Of a stretch of DNA of 64,000 bases, positions 8,328-18,279 are shown in pieces (position 1 is the stretch's first letter; the number at the start of each line of letters is the position of its first letter). Under the pieces are notes generated by a model. It made no database searches, was not told where the DNA came from, and worked only from the letters and a program-made list of their open reading frames with translations. The position numbers and the translations under genes are program-made. Source of the DNA: Pirellulales bacterium (GTDB taxonomy: Bacteria > Planctomycetota > Planctomycetia > Pirellulales > JACPPG01); contig DASYDW010000116.1 of assembly GCA_036499395.1 (NCBI GenBank), positions 62,001 through 126,000 of the forward strand. The letters run 5' to 3'.

Positions 8328-10835
8328 TCATTTGCCGGGAACAGGTGCTGGGGCACCGCCAATCTGTCCCAACAATTCGCGAATCTGTCTGTTCTCCGGT
8401 TGCAGACGATTTGCCTCGGCCAGATGTTTAGCAGCCGCCGCGATGTCCCCCAGCTTCAACTCGGCCTTTGCCAGGTTCATAAGAGCATCGACGTACGTCG
8501 GACGCAGCCGTACCGCCGCGGAATACTCGGCCACCGCCCCCTGCGAATTACCCTGCTGGAACAGCAGGTTCCCCAAATCGAAATGTCCTTCGGCATGCTG
8601 CGGATCCAATTGCAGCACAATCCGCAGTTGGTCGACGGCGGCAGCCGGCTGACCAATTTGCGCAAGCGCCGTAGCCATTCCGTAATGAGCGTTCACACTA
8701 TCCGGCTGCTGCCGCAGCGCCTCTTCGAGGCATACGAGCGCCTGGTCATTCTGATGCAGGTTCAACAACACGATGCCCAGGTTTACAAGCGCCGCCACAT
8801 GGTTCGGACGCAATTTCACCACCGTGTTAAAATGTTGCGCAGCTCCGGCCAGGTCACCGCGGCGCACCAAAGCACTGGCAAGCAGAAAATGCCCGTCCGC
8901 GTTCCCGCCATCGACTCGCAGGGCCTGCTGCAATTGTTCAATCGCGTCGTCCAGTCTCCCGTCAGCTAGCCGAAGCCGCGCCAGGTCATAACGGGGCTGT
9001 GCCAGGTCGGGATCGCTATCGACGGAACGCTGGAAGTAATCCGTTGCCTGATCGTTTTTCCCTTGTCGTTCCAGGCACACTCCCGTGCCATAGAGTGCTC
9101 GCGCATTGGCCGGCGATAATTCCAAGACCTGCTGGAAATGTTTAGCGGCCCCCTCCACATCGTCATGAGTGAGCAGCGTGTAGGCCATGTTGCTGTGAGC
9201 CGTGAGATACTTGGGGTTGAGTCGAAGGCATTCCTCAATATGCTCCACTGCCTCTTCCAGTTGTCCCGGTTTAAAACCGTCGCGATCACCGGCGCGCAAC
9301 AGCACCATACCGAGATTGTTTTGCGCGGCCGCCTCGTTCGGCCCCAATCTCACTCCCTCACGTGCCAGCGGCAGCGCTTCTTCAGTACGCCCTTGATCGG
9401 CAAGAAACAGTGCCAGGTTTGCCAGCGACACCACGGACTCGGGATTCTTCGCCAGCGTATCGCGATAAAGCGACTCGGGATCATGAAAAATCATCACCCG
9501 ACGAACCGTGGATACGGCCAACAACACGAGCACTGCGCCGGCGATGCAACGCGCAAGCCCCTGTGAATCGTCCGCGATTTGCCGCATTCCCCAGGCCGCC
9601 CCCGCCGCCACGAGCGCGATCAACGCAATGCTCGCGTGATATTGGAAATGGTCGGCCACGAACGAGAAACGAAACGGATAGACGTTGAAGAAGCCGAGTA
9701 CCGGCACCAACACTCCGCCGAATATCAGCACGGCAGCCAGCGGCCCACGGCCAACTCTCTTGCGCGCCATCCACAGGCCTATAACCAGGGCGAAAGCCGT
9801 GAGCGGAAACAGATATTGCCACACAGCATGATCATCAATCGTCCAGCGAGGATAGAAGAACATCAACGGCTTGGGCCAAAACAGCTTCGCCGCATAAAAC
9901 CATGCCACCCGCCCCGCGATGAGGACGCGATCGGCCGGCGAGAAATCCCATTCGGCCCCCGCCGCACCGACGTCGTATTTTTCCAGCCATGCCGTATAGA
10001 GTCCCGCGGCGGCCCCAATGACGAAAAATGGCGCCAGCGGCAGCACGTCGCGCAGTCCGATTCGCCCGCGCTTCCACCAATAAATCACCAGCAGCACAGC
10101 CGGCACCGATGCCACGATTGTCTTACTGAGTAACGCTGCCACGAAGCAGAGCAACGCCGCTGCGTACCATAGCAAGCGTCCCGATCGCGGAAGGGTCCCA
10201 CTCTCGGCACTCACTCTCTCAGCAATGTCTTCGTCCGCCGGCGAATATCGCAAATAGCACAACAGCGCAGCCAGCGCCAGCGGCAGGCTTAACACGTTCT
10301 TGCGCTCGGTGATCCACGCCACCGATTCCACATGCACCGGATGAACGGCAAATAGCGCCGCGCCCAGCCACGCACCCGGCACGCGCAACCGCACGAGCAG
10401 CCGCCACAACAAAAGAACGCTCGAAGCGTGCAGCAACACGTTAACGACGTGATAGCCGGCCGGCTTCAGCCCCCACAGATGATATTCAATCCAGAACGTC
10501 GAATGAACCAGCGGGTAGTACTGCGGCAGAGTGAACGGGACGAACCAGATTCGCCACAGGCCATTTAGCGAATGGAGCGCGGTATTCTGCGTCACATACG
10601 CATCGTCGTCCCAAATAAAGGTGTCACGGACGACCGGGGCATAACTGACCAGCACTAGCACCAACAGCGCGCCACCAGCCAACAGTGAACGCCGATCAAA
10701 CCGAAACCGCGAGCTTCCCGGCGCTCGTGAGGTAGCAGTTCCGCTGGCGCGTGGCCGAACCGACGTGCGAGGATCGCCTTGTTCGTCGGGCTTTGGCATC
10801 GGCCGGCTGTGGATGATTCGCTGAAGGAGATTCAA
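8328..10835 (-). CDS. TMTC-like polytopic membrane protein with C-terminal TPR array
   Basis: The 835-residue protein has two halves. Residues about 45-450 are a polytopic membrane domain of the type in TMTC/PMT-like proteins: FIWDDDAYVTQN after the first membrane segment, then HPVHVESVAWITERKN in a conserved luminal/periplasmic loop. Residues about 460-830 contain a run of roughly ten TPR units (for example NAEGHFDLGNLL-type and ALYGTGVCLERQGKNDQATD). In eukaryotes the TMTC family transfers O-mannose; in planctomycetes similar genes are common but their substrate is unknown. It probably sits in the cytoplasmic membrane with the TPRs as a protein-binding surface. Confidence 0.85.
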   Translation of the reverse strand: MNLLQRIIHSRPMPKPDEQGDPRTSVRPRASGTATSRAPGSSRFRFDRRSLLAGGALLVLVLVSYAPVVRDTFIWDDDAYVTQNTALHSLNGLWRIWFVPFTLPQYYPLVHSTFWIEYHLWGLKPAGYHVVNVLLHASSVLLLWRLLVRLRVPGAWLGAALFAVHPVHVESVAWITERKNVLSLPLALAALLCYLRYSPADEDIAERVSAESGTLPRSGRLLWYAAALLCFVAALLSKTIVASVPAVLLVIYWWKRGRIGLRDVLPLAPFFVIGAAAGLYTAWLEKYDVGAAGAEWDFSPADRVLIAGRVAWFYAAKLFWPKPLMFFYPRWTIDDHAVWQYLFPLTAFALVIGLWMARKRVGRGPLAAVLIFGGVLVPVLGFFNVYPFRFSFVADHFQYHASIALIALVAAGAAWGMRQIADDSQGLARCIAGAVLVLLAVSTVRRVMIFHDPESLYRDTLAKNPESVVSLANLALFLADQGRTEEALPLAREGVRLGPNEAAAQNNLGMVLLRAGDRDGFKPGQLEEAVEHIEECLRLNPKYLTAHSNMAYTLLTHDDVEGAAKHFQQVLELSPANARALYGTGVCLERQGKNDQATDYFQRSVDSDPDLAQPRYDLARLRLADGRLDDAIEQLQQALRVDGGNADGHFLLASALVRRGDLAGAAQHFNTVVKLRPNHVAALVNLGIVLLNLHQNDQALVCLEEALRQQPDSVNAHYGMATALAQIGQPAAAVDQLRIVLQLDPQHAEGHFDLGNLLFQQGNSQGAVAEYSAAVRLRPTYVDALMNLAKAELKLGDIAAAAKHLAEANRLQPENRQIRELLGQIGGAPAPVPGK

Positions 10836-10975
10836 ACGGTGACGGCGCAGACGACCGACGGGACGCCGGCAAAGCCCACGGCAGTTTTTAACTGCCAGTG
10901 CATCATCATAATCCCAAAGCCGTTCGATTAGCAGCGGGCTCCGAGTTCTCTCACCACCCGAACAGCGCAGCCCAC

Positions 10976-12685
10976 TCAGATATTCGCCACCACCGGATAA
11001 TACTCGTCATCCTCGTTTTTGCCGCCATACCCGCGACCGACCTCTTGGGGCGAGGCGACGAACTCGATCGCGTGGATCCATTTCACCATCTTGTAGCCGA
11101 GTTGGTTCTCGACGCGCAATCGCAACGGGGCGCCGTGCTGATCCGGCAGCGGCTGGTAGTTCATCTCATACGCCAGCAGTGTCTCGGGGTGCAACGCATT
11201 TTGCATCGTCAACGTGTCGTAATAGGCACCTCCGTAATGCCCTTCCCCGAAGGAACGAAATACGACGGTGCCTGCCTCGGGCGAGGGACGCACCAGCTCG
11301 ACCAGCCGCGCCATCGGCAGACCGGCCCACTGCGCGACCCCGGACCACCCCTGAATGCAATGATGCAGCGTGATCTGCTCTTGCTTCCCCAGTTCTTCCA
11401 GGTCCGCAATCGTCAAATCCATGGGGTTTTCCACCATACCGGATATCGACAGCGTGTAGCCTTCGCGTCGTCCTTCGCCCAGCGATAGCCACTCTTGGCT
11501 ATTGGGCAGTTTTCCGTTGGGCCAGAAGTATGGCGAGATATCGGCGCGCGTGTAACGCGACCGGCTCTTCCAGCGATTGACCAATAGCTTCTGAAATGGC
11601 CCCAGGACGCGGCGAAAGGTCATCTGCAAGATTCGCGGCCGATGCCACGACACCCAGTGCGCCACAAAACAGGCCATCACGATTCCTGCCAGTCCCACCA
11701 AGCCCCAGATCAGGCCGGTGGCTTGCGTGTCGTCGGTTCCCGTGACGATATGGTTCATGTTCTGCCGCAAGCCGGTGATGACAACCATCGCTACGTGCGG
11801 CACGAGAAACGCAGCGTATCCGCACAGTGCCAGAAAATGCAGCGAACGCGCCTTTTGACGGCCACCGAACAGTCGCGGATACCACAAGAATCGATTGTCG
11901 ATTGCTGGCGACATCGCCAAGCCGGTCAACAGTGTCAGTGGTGCAATGCAAAACACGACGCCGGCGTACGCCAGCTGCTGCAGCGGATTGTAGTGATAGA
12001 AGCCGTCCGGCTCGACCGGCAAGTGAAACGTGGCGTAATGAACCATCACATGCCAGGCATCGGCGAAGATGGTCAAATCGGTCGGCAACAACCGGCGCCA
12101 TTGACCGGTGCCGAACAGCAGCGCCACGAAGATCAGACCGTTAACCAGCCAAAACGCAGCGCCCAGAAAATGCCAGTATCGCGCAATGCCGATCGTGTGT
12201 CGGTATCCTGGCAGACCAATCCACGGCGACAGGTAACGGCTGTCATCCTTCGCGGTCCAAACCCGATCGCGCGGCACCTCGAGCGGCGTCACACGCAGCC
12301 AATCCGAACCGGGCGTGCTATGGTCATTCCAGTACAGGCGTGGATGATCGTGCAAAATCGAAAGCCCACTGCGCACCAGTAGCACCATCAAGAACAGATT
12401 GATGAAGTGCGCGGCCCGCAGCCACAGCGGAAAGCCGTGCGGTTCTCCCGCGTACGCAACGACGCGCGGGCTGGGCACGACGGGCAATCCGAAAATCAGA
12501 TAGTATCCCCAGGCCGCGATCACCGGACCGATTGCCAAGGCAATCAGAGCGATCAAATAGGGTCGGCGTACGCTGATCCAGGGGCGCCGATCCTGCGGAT
12601 AGACCAGATGATTTTGCAGCGGATTCGTCGCCATCTCGGCTGTCGCGAATCCTTCGCCCGTGTGATACGGCAATGTTCCGCTCAT
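10976..12685 (-). CDS. Cytochrome b561-like membrane domain fused to sulfite-oxidase-type molybdopterin domain
   Basis: This 569-residue protein is a fusion. Residues about 40-340 are membrane-spanning, with several paired histidines (for example ARYWHFLGAAFWLVNG, HVMVHYATFH and PHVAMVVITGLRQNMNH) typical of di-haem cytochrome b561/formate dehydrogenase gamma domains. Residues about 390-569 match the oxidoreductase molybdopterin-binding fold: the segment LHHCIQGWSGVAQWAGLP contains the cysteine expected to ligate molybdenum, and a basic Gly-Tyr-Lys-Met segment near the C-terminus (QLGYKMVKWIHAIEFV) is also typical. By analogy with MsrP/MsrQ or sulfite oxidases, it may pass electrons between quinones and a molybdenum centre in one chain. 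The substrate is unknown. Confidence 0.85.
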   Translation of the reverse strand: MSGTLPYHTGEGFATAEMATNPLQNHLVYPQDRRPWISVRRPYLIALIALAIGPVIAAWGYYLIFGLPVVPSPRVVAYAGEPHGFPLWLRAAHFINLFLMVLLVRSGLSILHDHPRLYWNDHSTPGSDWLRVTPLEVPRDRVWTAKDDSRYLSPWIGLPGYRHTIGIARYWHFLGAAFWLVNGLIFVALLFGTGQWRRLLPTDLTIFADAWHVMVHYATFHLPVEPDGFYHYNPLQQLAYAGVVFCIAPLTLLTGLAMSPAIDNRFLWYPRLFGGRQKARSLHFLALCGYAAFLVPHVAMVVITGLRQNMNHIVTGTDDTQATGLIWGLVGLAGIVMACFVAHWVSWHRPRILQMTFRRVLGPFQKLLVNRWKSRSRYTRADISPYFWPNGKLPNSQEWLSLGEGRREGYTLSISGMVENPMDLTIADLEELGKQEQITLHHCIQGWSGVAQWAGLPMARLVELVRPSPEAGTVVFRSFGEGHYGGAYYDTLTMQNALHPETLLAYEMNYQPLPDQHGAPLRLRVENQLGYKMVKWIHAIEFVASPQEVGRGYGGKNEDDEYYPVVANI

Positions 12686-12927
12686 ACGCTTGATCTCGCT
12701 CGTTAAATCGATCGCATGAATCTGCGTTTCGGATACCCGAGCAAACGTAGATTGCGGCTAGAATCGTGATTGAGCCCAATGCTTAGAAGCACCGGCTTTT
12801 CGGTGGCGCAATGCGCATTTCCGGCGCAATCGTCGCAGGAAAACCGGTTGCCGCTGCTGGTATTGCGGCTACGGCAATGGCTTTTCAAAACGTGCCGTCA
12901 CAGGATCGAGCGACGATTAACGGTCGC

Positions 12928-14277
12928 TCAAGGCGCCTCGCGGCCGATACAGTAGACGTGCTCGGCGGTGCGGATCAGGAGTTTCCCCTGCGCGATCGCT
13001 GGCGTCGCGATGCACAACTCGTCGAGCGAATTGGTGTGGTCGATCGTGAACTCGCGACCGACCGGCATCACGTACGTATCTCCCGCTTCGCTCAAGAAGA
13101 AAATCTTTCCGTTATAGGCCCAGGGTGAGGCCGTGAAACTGGCCCCTTGCGGAAAGCGGGTGCGGCTGAAAACTTGCTCGCCGGTCGCGGCGTCATTGCA
13201 CGTGACCATCCCGAGATCGAGCAGCGTGTAGTACAGCCCGCCATAAACAATTGGCGACGTGTTATAGGGCCCCATCTTTTCCAGCGACCACTTGATATAG
13301 TCGTTTGACGTCTGCCCTTCACCGAGCGTAATGTCGCCGTTGGCCCCCGGCTTGATCGCGTATACCGGGCGGTTCTTGTCTTGAAAGTACCCGCTGGTGA
13401 TATAGAGCAGCCCATCGACGACAAACGGCGAAGGGATCGTCAGCGACGACATATGCCCGTCGAAGTGCCAAAGCAGCTCACCTGCCGTGTTGTACGAACG
13501 ATTCTCCTTCCGCCCGGTGGCTACGATTTCGGTTGTGTCCCCGTGATGCCAGGCCAGCGGTGTTCCCCAGGTGCTTTGCTCATCGCGAGAAGTCTTCCAG
13601 AGCAGCTTGCCGGTCGCGCCGTCGACGGCGGCAATGTAAGAATCCTCGCTGTTGTCATAAACAAAGACGACCTGGTTTCCGACGACGATCGGCGACGCAG
13701 CCGCCCCATAGGCGAGCATCGACTTCTTCGGCGCGATGTCGTACGTCCACAAGTGATTGCCGTCGAAGTCGTAGCAATACAGCCCCAGGTCGCCGAACAG
13801 GACATACAGGCGCTGCCCGTCGGTCGTAGGCGTTTCGGCCGCGTACGTATTCTTGGGATGGCGCGGGACGACTGGTTTCCCTTCATGAGCATCTTTCTTC
13901 CATAGCACCTCGCCGGTCTTGAAATCGAGACAATACACCCTCCAGTGATGAATCGAATCAGGAGGCTCGCCACGACCAAGGCCCAGATACAAACCGCGTT
14001 TCGGTGCTTCGTACTCATCGTCGCTGTCGACCGCCGATATGAACACCCGATCCTGCCAGACGATTGGGCTTCCCCATCCACGACCAGGAATGCGCGCCTT
14101 CCAGCGAACATTTTTTTCCTGGTCCCACGTATCGGGTAGGCGTGGATCGTCCGCCACCACGCCCGTCCCGTCAGGACCGCGAAAGCGGGTCCAATTCTCT
14201 TGCCCCTGCGCGATGGTATTCCCAAACCACAGGACCAACGACCAGCAAATCACGAGGACGTCAGCACGGCGAAGCAT
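12928..14277 (-). CDS. Secreted PQQ-like beta-propeller repeat protein
   Basis: The protein has about 449 residues from ATG 14277, beginning with a signal peptide (MLRRADVLVICWSLVLWFGN, cleavage near AQG-QE). The mature start ENWTRFRGPDGTGV is the hallmark opening of planctomycete PQQ-like/BamB-like propellers. Repeated blades with Trp-docking patterns follow, such as GEVLWKKDAH, GNHLWTYD, GKLLWKTS and GELLWHFDG. The quinone-ligand residues of true alcohol dehydrogenases are not evident, so it is more likely a structural or binding propeller than an enzyme. The ORF upstream of this ATG (to 14454) is not conserved-looking and is excluded. Confidence 0.87.
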   Translation of the reverse strand: MLRRADVLVICWSLVLWFGNTIAQGQENWTRFRGPDGTGVVADDPRLPDTWDQEKNVRWKARIPGRGWGSPIVWQDRVFISAVDSDDEYEAPKRGLYLGLGRGEPPDSIHHWRVYCLDFKTGEVLWKKDAHEGKPVVPRHPKNTYAAETPTTDGQRLYVLFGDLGLYCYDFDGNHLWTYDIAPKKSMLAYGAAASPIVVGNQVVFVYDNSEDSYIAAVDGATGKLLWKTSRDEQSTWGTPLAWHHGDTTEIVATGRKENRSYNTAGELLWHFDGHMSSLTIPSPFVVDGLLYITSGYFQDKNRPVYAIKPGANGDITLGEGQTSNDYIKWSLEKMGPYNTSPIVYGGLYYTLLDLGMVTCNDAATGEQVFSRTRFPQGASFTASPWAYNGKIFFLSEAGDTYVMPVGREFTIDHTNSLDELCIATPAIAQGKLLIRTAEHVYCIGREAP

Positions 14278-14659
14278 GGTGGAACTCGCGGCGAGAATGG
14301 TGATCCCCTCGAATGATATAAAGGATTGTCGCAGATCGCTTACCACCGAACCAGCAACTGCGGAATTCGCGACGTAACTGCTCGGGCGCCTTGCCGGACA
14401 AGGACTTGCGTCTTCGAAAAGCTCTCTGGACGATCCGACTCGCACAGCAGACAATGCGTGCCTAATTCATGTTGTCCGCGACCCGCTAGCTTATTAGCGG
14501 TTCGTGGGTATCTTGATGGTGTCGATTTCGCCCAGTCCTCGAGGTTTGCCCAGCGAAGGGGGCAGACCTTAAACGGCAAGGCGGACGAAAGAGGCGCCGC
14601 GAGCTTACTGTTTCTCTCGCTCTTATTCTCATTCCTCGTTTCGCGCTGCGAGCATTTCG
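14278..14659. other. Divergent intergenic region, no gene seen
   Basis: This 382-base gap lies between the PQQ-like propeller gene (minus strand) and the phosphate permease gene (plus strand), so it must hold the promoters of both. Short ORFs in it have no conserved features or ribosome sites. I could not recognise a Pho box or any convincing promoter pair. Confidence 0.5.
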
Positions 14660-16129
14660 ATGTGGGACGCCTGGAGCGCCCTTCCGCTCGGACACCAACT
14701 CGCGTTTCTCCTTGCGCTGGCGATTGCCTTCGGCTTTGAGTTCATCAACGGTTTTCACGACACCGCCAACGCCGTGACCACCGTCATCTATACCGGCACA
14801 TTGCGGCCCACGCCCGCCGTGCTCTTCTCGGGCTTTTGCAACTTTCTCGGCGTATTGCTCGGCGGTACGGCAGTCGCGTTTGCGATCGTGAACCTGCTGC
14901 CCGTGGATTTACTGATCGAAAGCTCGTCGGTCCGCTCGATCGTAATGGTCTTGTCGCTGCTGCTGGCAGGCATGATCTGGAACCTGGGGACCTGGTGGTA
15001 CGGATTGCCGGTTTCGAGTTCGCACACGTTGATCGGTTCGATCCTCGGCGTCGGTTTGGCCGATAGCCTGGTGCAGCGCGGCAACATGACCGGCATCAAC
15101 TGGGCCAAGGCCGCAGACGTGGGAATGTCGCTGTTGATTTCGCCCGCCATCGGTTTCGCGGCGGCGGCCATCTTGCTGCTCGTCATGAAACGAGTGTTTA
15201 CGAATCCGAACCTGTATCACCCGCCCGGCGAAGGAGATAGCCCTCCGAACTGGATCCGCGGCGTGCTGCTGGCCACATGTGGCGGCGTCAGCTTCGCCCA
15301 CGGTTCGAACGACGGTCAAAAGGGGATGGGGCTGATCCTGTTGGCCCTGATTGGATTTTTGCCCACCTACTATTCGCTGAACGTTCACGACGCCGGCCTG
15401 GCCGGGAGTCTGCGCGACGCTGCGATCGCCATCGATAGCATCGTTGAAAGCGAAGCGCCGACCGTAGCCGACAAGGTACGGCCCGACATGCAGACCATCG
15501 CCACTGTGCTGGCCGGCAAAGACTCGTTGGCCGATGTTTCGCGAGAAGACCGCTGGCACGTGCGCCAGGCGATTTTTCGCTTTAGATATACGCTGGCCAA
15601 TTCGAAGTTGACGCCGGAAACGCATCAGGCTTTGAAGGAACACCATCGCGAATTTACACGTGCCATCGAGTACGTCCCGTTCTGGGTCGTTGTCGGTGTG
15701 GCCCTGGCATTGGGCATTGGCACGACGATCGGCTACAAGCGCATCGTGGTGACCGTGGCCGAGAAAATCGGCAAGTCGCACCTGACTTATGCCCAAGGGG
15801 CCGCGGCCGAAGTCGTCGCTGCCGCAACGATCGGCATGGCCGACGTCTTTCACCTGCCTGTAAGCACAACCCAGGTTCTTTCTTCCGGCATCGCCGGCAC
15901 GATGTGGGCCAATCGCTCAGGTATTCAATCGCAGACGGTGAAGAAGATCGGCCTGGCCTGGGCGATGACCCTGCCGGCCGCGATCCTGTTGTCGGCTAGC
16001 CTGTTCACGCTCGGCGGCGCTTTGATCCCGGGCGCCCGGGCCAAGCCTGCGACACAGGCCAGCGAAATGCACGCGGCCTCGCACGCCGCCCCCGTGGCCC
16101 AGGCCGAATCGGGCGCGGCCCGCCGCTAA
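14660..16129 (+). CDS. pit: Low-affinity inorganic phosphate transporter, PiT family
   Basis: The 489-residue protein has the duplicated PiT signature. The N-terminal copy reads GFEFINGFHDTANAVTTVIY with the family GFHDxANxV core, and the second copy contains GGVSFAHGSNDGQKGMGLI. Around ten hydrophobic segments flank a central hydrophilic part (residues about 240-330) that is longer than in minimal members. The family is a proton- or sodium-coupled phosphate symporter of the cytoplasmic membrane (PitA/PNaS). No PhoU-like pit accessory gene lies beside it; both flanking genes are on the opposite strand. Confidence 0.95.
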   Translation: MWDAWSALPLGHQLAFLLALAIAFGFEFINGFHDTANAVTTVIYTGTLRPTPAVLFSGFCNFLGVLLGGTAVAFAIVNLLPVDLLIESSSVRSIVMVLSLLLAGMIWNLGTWWYGLPVSSSHTLIGSILGVGLADSLVQRGNMTGINWAKAADVGMSLLISPAIGFAAAAILLLVMKRVFTNPNLYHPPGEGDSPPNWIRGVLLATCGGVSFAHGSNDGQKGMGLILLALIGFLPTYYSLNVHDAGLAGSLRDAAIAIDSIVESEAPTVADKVRPDMQTIATVLAGKDSLADVSREDRWHVRQAIFRFRYTLANSKLTPETHQALKEHHREFTRAIEYVPFWVVVGVALALGIGTTIGYKRIVVTVAEKIGKSHLTYAQGAAAEVVAAATIGMADVFHLPVSTTQVLSSGIAGTMWANRSGIQSQTVKKIGLAWAMTLPAAILLSASLFTLGGALIPGARAKPATQASEMHAASHAAPVAQAESGAARR

Positions 16130-16167
16130 TCCGTCGAAGTCCAGGTTCGCGACGAGTCATCCGAGTT

Positions 16168-17073
16168 CTAGCGCGGCTTCAGATACTTGTCGAAGAAGGC
16201 GAACATCGCCTCCTGGGCTCGCTTCGCATCCTCACCCTTGAAGCCGTGCCCTGCCCCGTCCAACTTCAAGAGTTCGGCCTCGACGTCCGCCGCGTGCAGC
16301 CGGTCGATCAGCCATTCGGCTTGCTCGAAGGCCACGTACTTGTCATCGGTGCCATGGATCGCCAGTGTCGGCGCCGCGTCCGGCGTGACCCAATACAGCG
16401 GGCTGGCTTGCAGATGCCGATGTCGGGCTGTTTGCAAGTCCCCTCCGAGAAACAGCGGCAAGACCTCGGCCGCGTCCACGCTCTTGCCGTAAGACTTTGT
16501 AAAGTCGCTTGGGCCGTAAACGTCGACGACACAATTCACCGCGCTCGATTGATCCAGATTGCCCCCCTCCATACCGTCCAGCTTCTTAACTTCGCCCGTC
16601 AAGCCGAGGAACAGTGCCAAGTGGCCGCCGGCCGAATCGCCCGTAGCGCCGATACGGGTCGGATCGATGCCATACTTGCCGGCATTGGCGCGCAGCCAAC
16701 GGACGACCGCTTTCACGTCATGCACAGCGGCCGGAAACTGGTGCTTCGGCGCCAAGCGATACGTCGGCGTCACCGCCACATAGCCGCGCTCGGCCAATTT
16801 TACGCACAACGCGTCATGATGTTCGCGATTCCCGGCGCGAAAGCCTCCACCATGAATGCAAACGATCGCCGGCCGTACCCCCTGGCCATCTTTAGGGTGC
16901 GCCATGTCCAGCGACAGCGACTCTCCCTCAGGGCGCGAGTATTCGATGTTCGTCTCGAAAATGACGCTCTCGGGCACCTCCACCTTTGCCGGCGCAGCTT
17001 GAACAACAACTTGCGAAGCCCCACTGACGAAGAGAATAGCAAGCGCTACTAAGATCGAACGTCCGCATGGCAT
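16168..17073 (-). CDS. Secreted alpha/beta-hydrolase, esterase/lipase of the HGGG type
   Basis: The 301-residue protein begins with a signal peptide (MPCGRSILVALAILFVSGAS...). It has the features of the BD-FAE/hormone-sensitive-lipase-like esterases: oxyanion motif CIHGGGFRAG, nucleophile elbow GDSAGGHLA, acid region AIHGTDDKYV and catalytic histidine in GAGHGFKG. It likely cleaves acyl or acetyl esters, possibly from polysaccharides, outside the cytoplasm. It stands alone, convergent with the phosphate permease gene. Confidence 0.9.
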   Translation of the reverse strand: MPCGRSILVALAILFVSGASQVVVQAAPAKVEVPESVIFETNIEYSRPEGESLSLDMAHPKDGQGVRPAIVCIHGGGFRAGNREHHDALCVKLAERGYVAVTPTYRLAPKHQFPAAVHDVKAVVRWLRANAGKYGIDPTRIGATGDSAGGHLALFLGLTGEVKKLDGMEGGNLDQSSAVNCVVDVYGPSDFTKSYGKSVDAAEVLPLFLGGDLQTARHRHLQASPLYWVTPDAAPTLAIHGTDDKYVAFEQAEWLIDRLHAADVEAELLKLDGAGHGFKGEDAKRAQEAMFAFFDKYLKPR

Positions 17074-17167
17074 CGTGATATGTCCTTGGGTGTTTACTGG
17101 CGGGGAGATACGTGAGGGTCGCGCCTAGCGCCTCATTCTTATTGGCCAGATGCGCGCGTCAATGGGC

Positions 17168-18211
17168 TTACCGCGCGCCTTGCCGGTCGAGAGCTTCGCG
17201 CTCCGCGATCAACTGGCGTTCGGCTGCTCGCCAACGGCTGGTAAGCGACCCCCACAGACGCCATGTCGCCGGTGCGCGGCGGATCATGCCTTCCATCGCG
17301 ATGCCGAAGGCCAGCGCCGCGGCACGCTGCGCCGCAGGATCGCGCGGATCGAGTTCCGACAGTGGCAACCTGGCGCCGAACTCGACGAGCACCCCCTCAG
17401 ACTCGGGCGATTCCTGCCGCGCGACTAAAACAGGCACCACCGCGGCGCCAGTGCGCAAGGCCAAGGCGACGGGCGCACTGGCAATCTTCACAACGCCGCC
17501 TAATAGCGCCGAAGGAATGCCCGGCGTGCCTGGATAAAGAAAGTCGGCGTAAATGGCCACGCACTCGCCACGTGCCAATCGGGCGATCATCGGCCGTAGC
17601 GCCGCGGCGGTCGTGGGCAGAATTTCAACGCGGTCGCGTAAACCATCGAGCAACAGCGATGCCTGAGGCGCCGTGCGGTCCCCCAGATTCGCGACCGTGC
17701 TGACACCGATTCCGCGCCAAGCGGGATGTAAAAACCCGAAGCCTGGATGGCTTTGATGCACCGACAATAAGAGGACGCCTCGCCCCGCGTCGAGCGCGCT
17801 ATGTAGATGCTCGTCACCCAGGATCGTCACCTGGTCAAACAGTTCGCTCGCTGTCACGTGGCGAAAGTCGAGCGTATCCGAAAGATTCACAAGCAGTTCT
17901 TGCGTGTGGCGCCGCAGTAGCTGCTCTCGATCGCGCGCAGCCCAAATGTAATCTAGACTCTTGGTTGATCCGCGCAGTCGCGATGCGTACCCGCCCCAAT
18001 CGTTGTCGAACGTGGCGGCACCGGCCTCGATTAATAGGGCCCGCCGCTCGGCGGATGGTATCCCGCCGGCGGCGGCAACCCACGATTCATCGCTCAGCCA
18101 CTCGTAGAGCAGCCGCGGCAGGCCATTCATGGCGTCGACACGAGGCAGTACTGCCAAGTCTGCCTCGAGTCGTTGGGCAAACGAGTTTCGATTCACCTGG
18201 CTTCCTCGCAT
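17168..18211 (-). CDS. Putative LpxL/HtrB-type lipid acyltransferase
   Basis: The 347-residue protein resembles the lysophospholipid/lauroyl acyltransferase superfamily. A segment GRGVLLLSVHQSHPGFGFLH in the middle corresponds to the usual GRG-x-L-x-x-x-HxGxxE/D-like block, followed by RLARGECVAIYADFLYPGTPG and a region ALALRTGAAVVPVLVAR that is typical of the family. The classical HxxxxD/E catalytic pair is not clear (HQSHPGF), so activity is uncertain. No lipid-A pathway genes are adjacent, and a planctomycete role would probably be in membrane lipid acylation. Confidence 0.6.
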   Translation of the reverse strand: MRGSQVNRNSFAQRLEADLAVLPRVDAMNGLPRLLYEWLSDESWVAAAGGIPSAERRALLIEAGAATFDNDWGGYASRLRGSTKSLDYIWAARDREQLLRRHTQELLVNLSDTLDFRHVTASELFDQVTILGDEHLHSALDAGRGVLLLSVHQSHPGFGFLHPAWRGIGVSTVANLGDRTAPQASLLLDGLRDRVEILPTTAAALRPMIARLARGECVAIYADFLYPGTPGIPSALLGGVVKIASAPVALALRTGAAVVPVLVARQESPESEGVLVEFGARLPLSELDPRDPAAQRAAALAFGIAMEGMIRRAPATWRLWGSLTSRWRAAERQLIAEREALDRQGAR

Positions 18212-18279
18212 CGCCGACAGCCCGGAAGGGAACGCAAGCCTACGCTCGTGATCATGCCGCGAGCCTGTTTGATCGTGGC

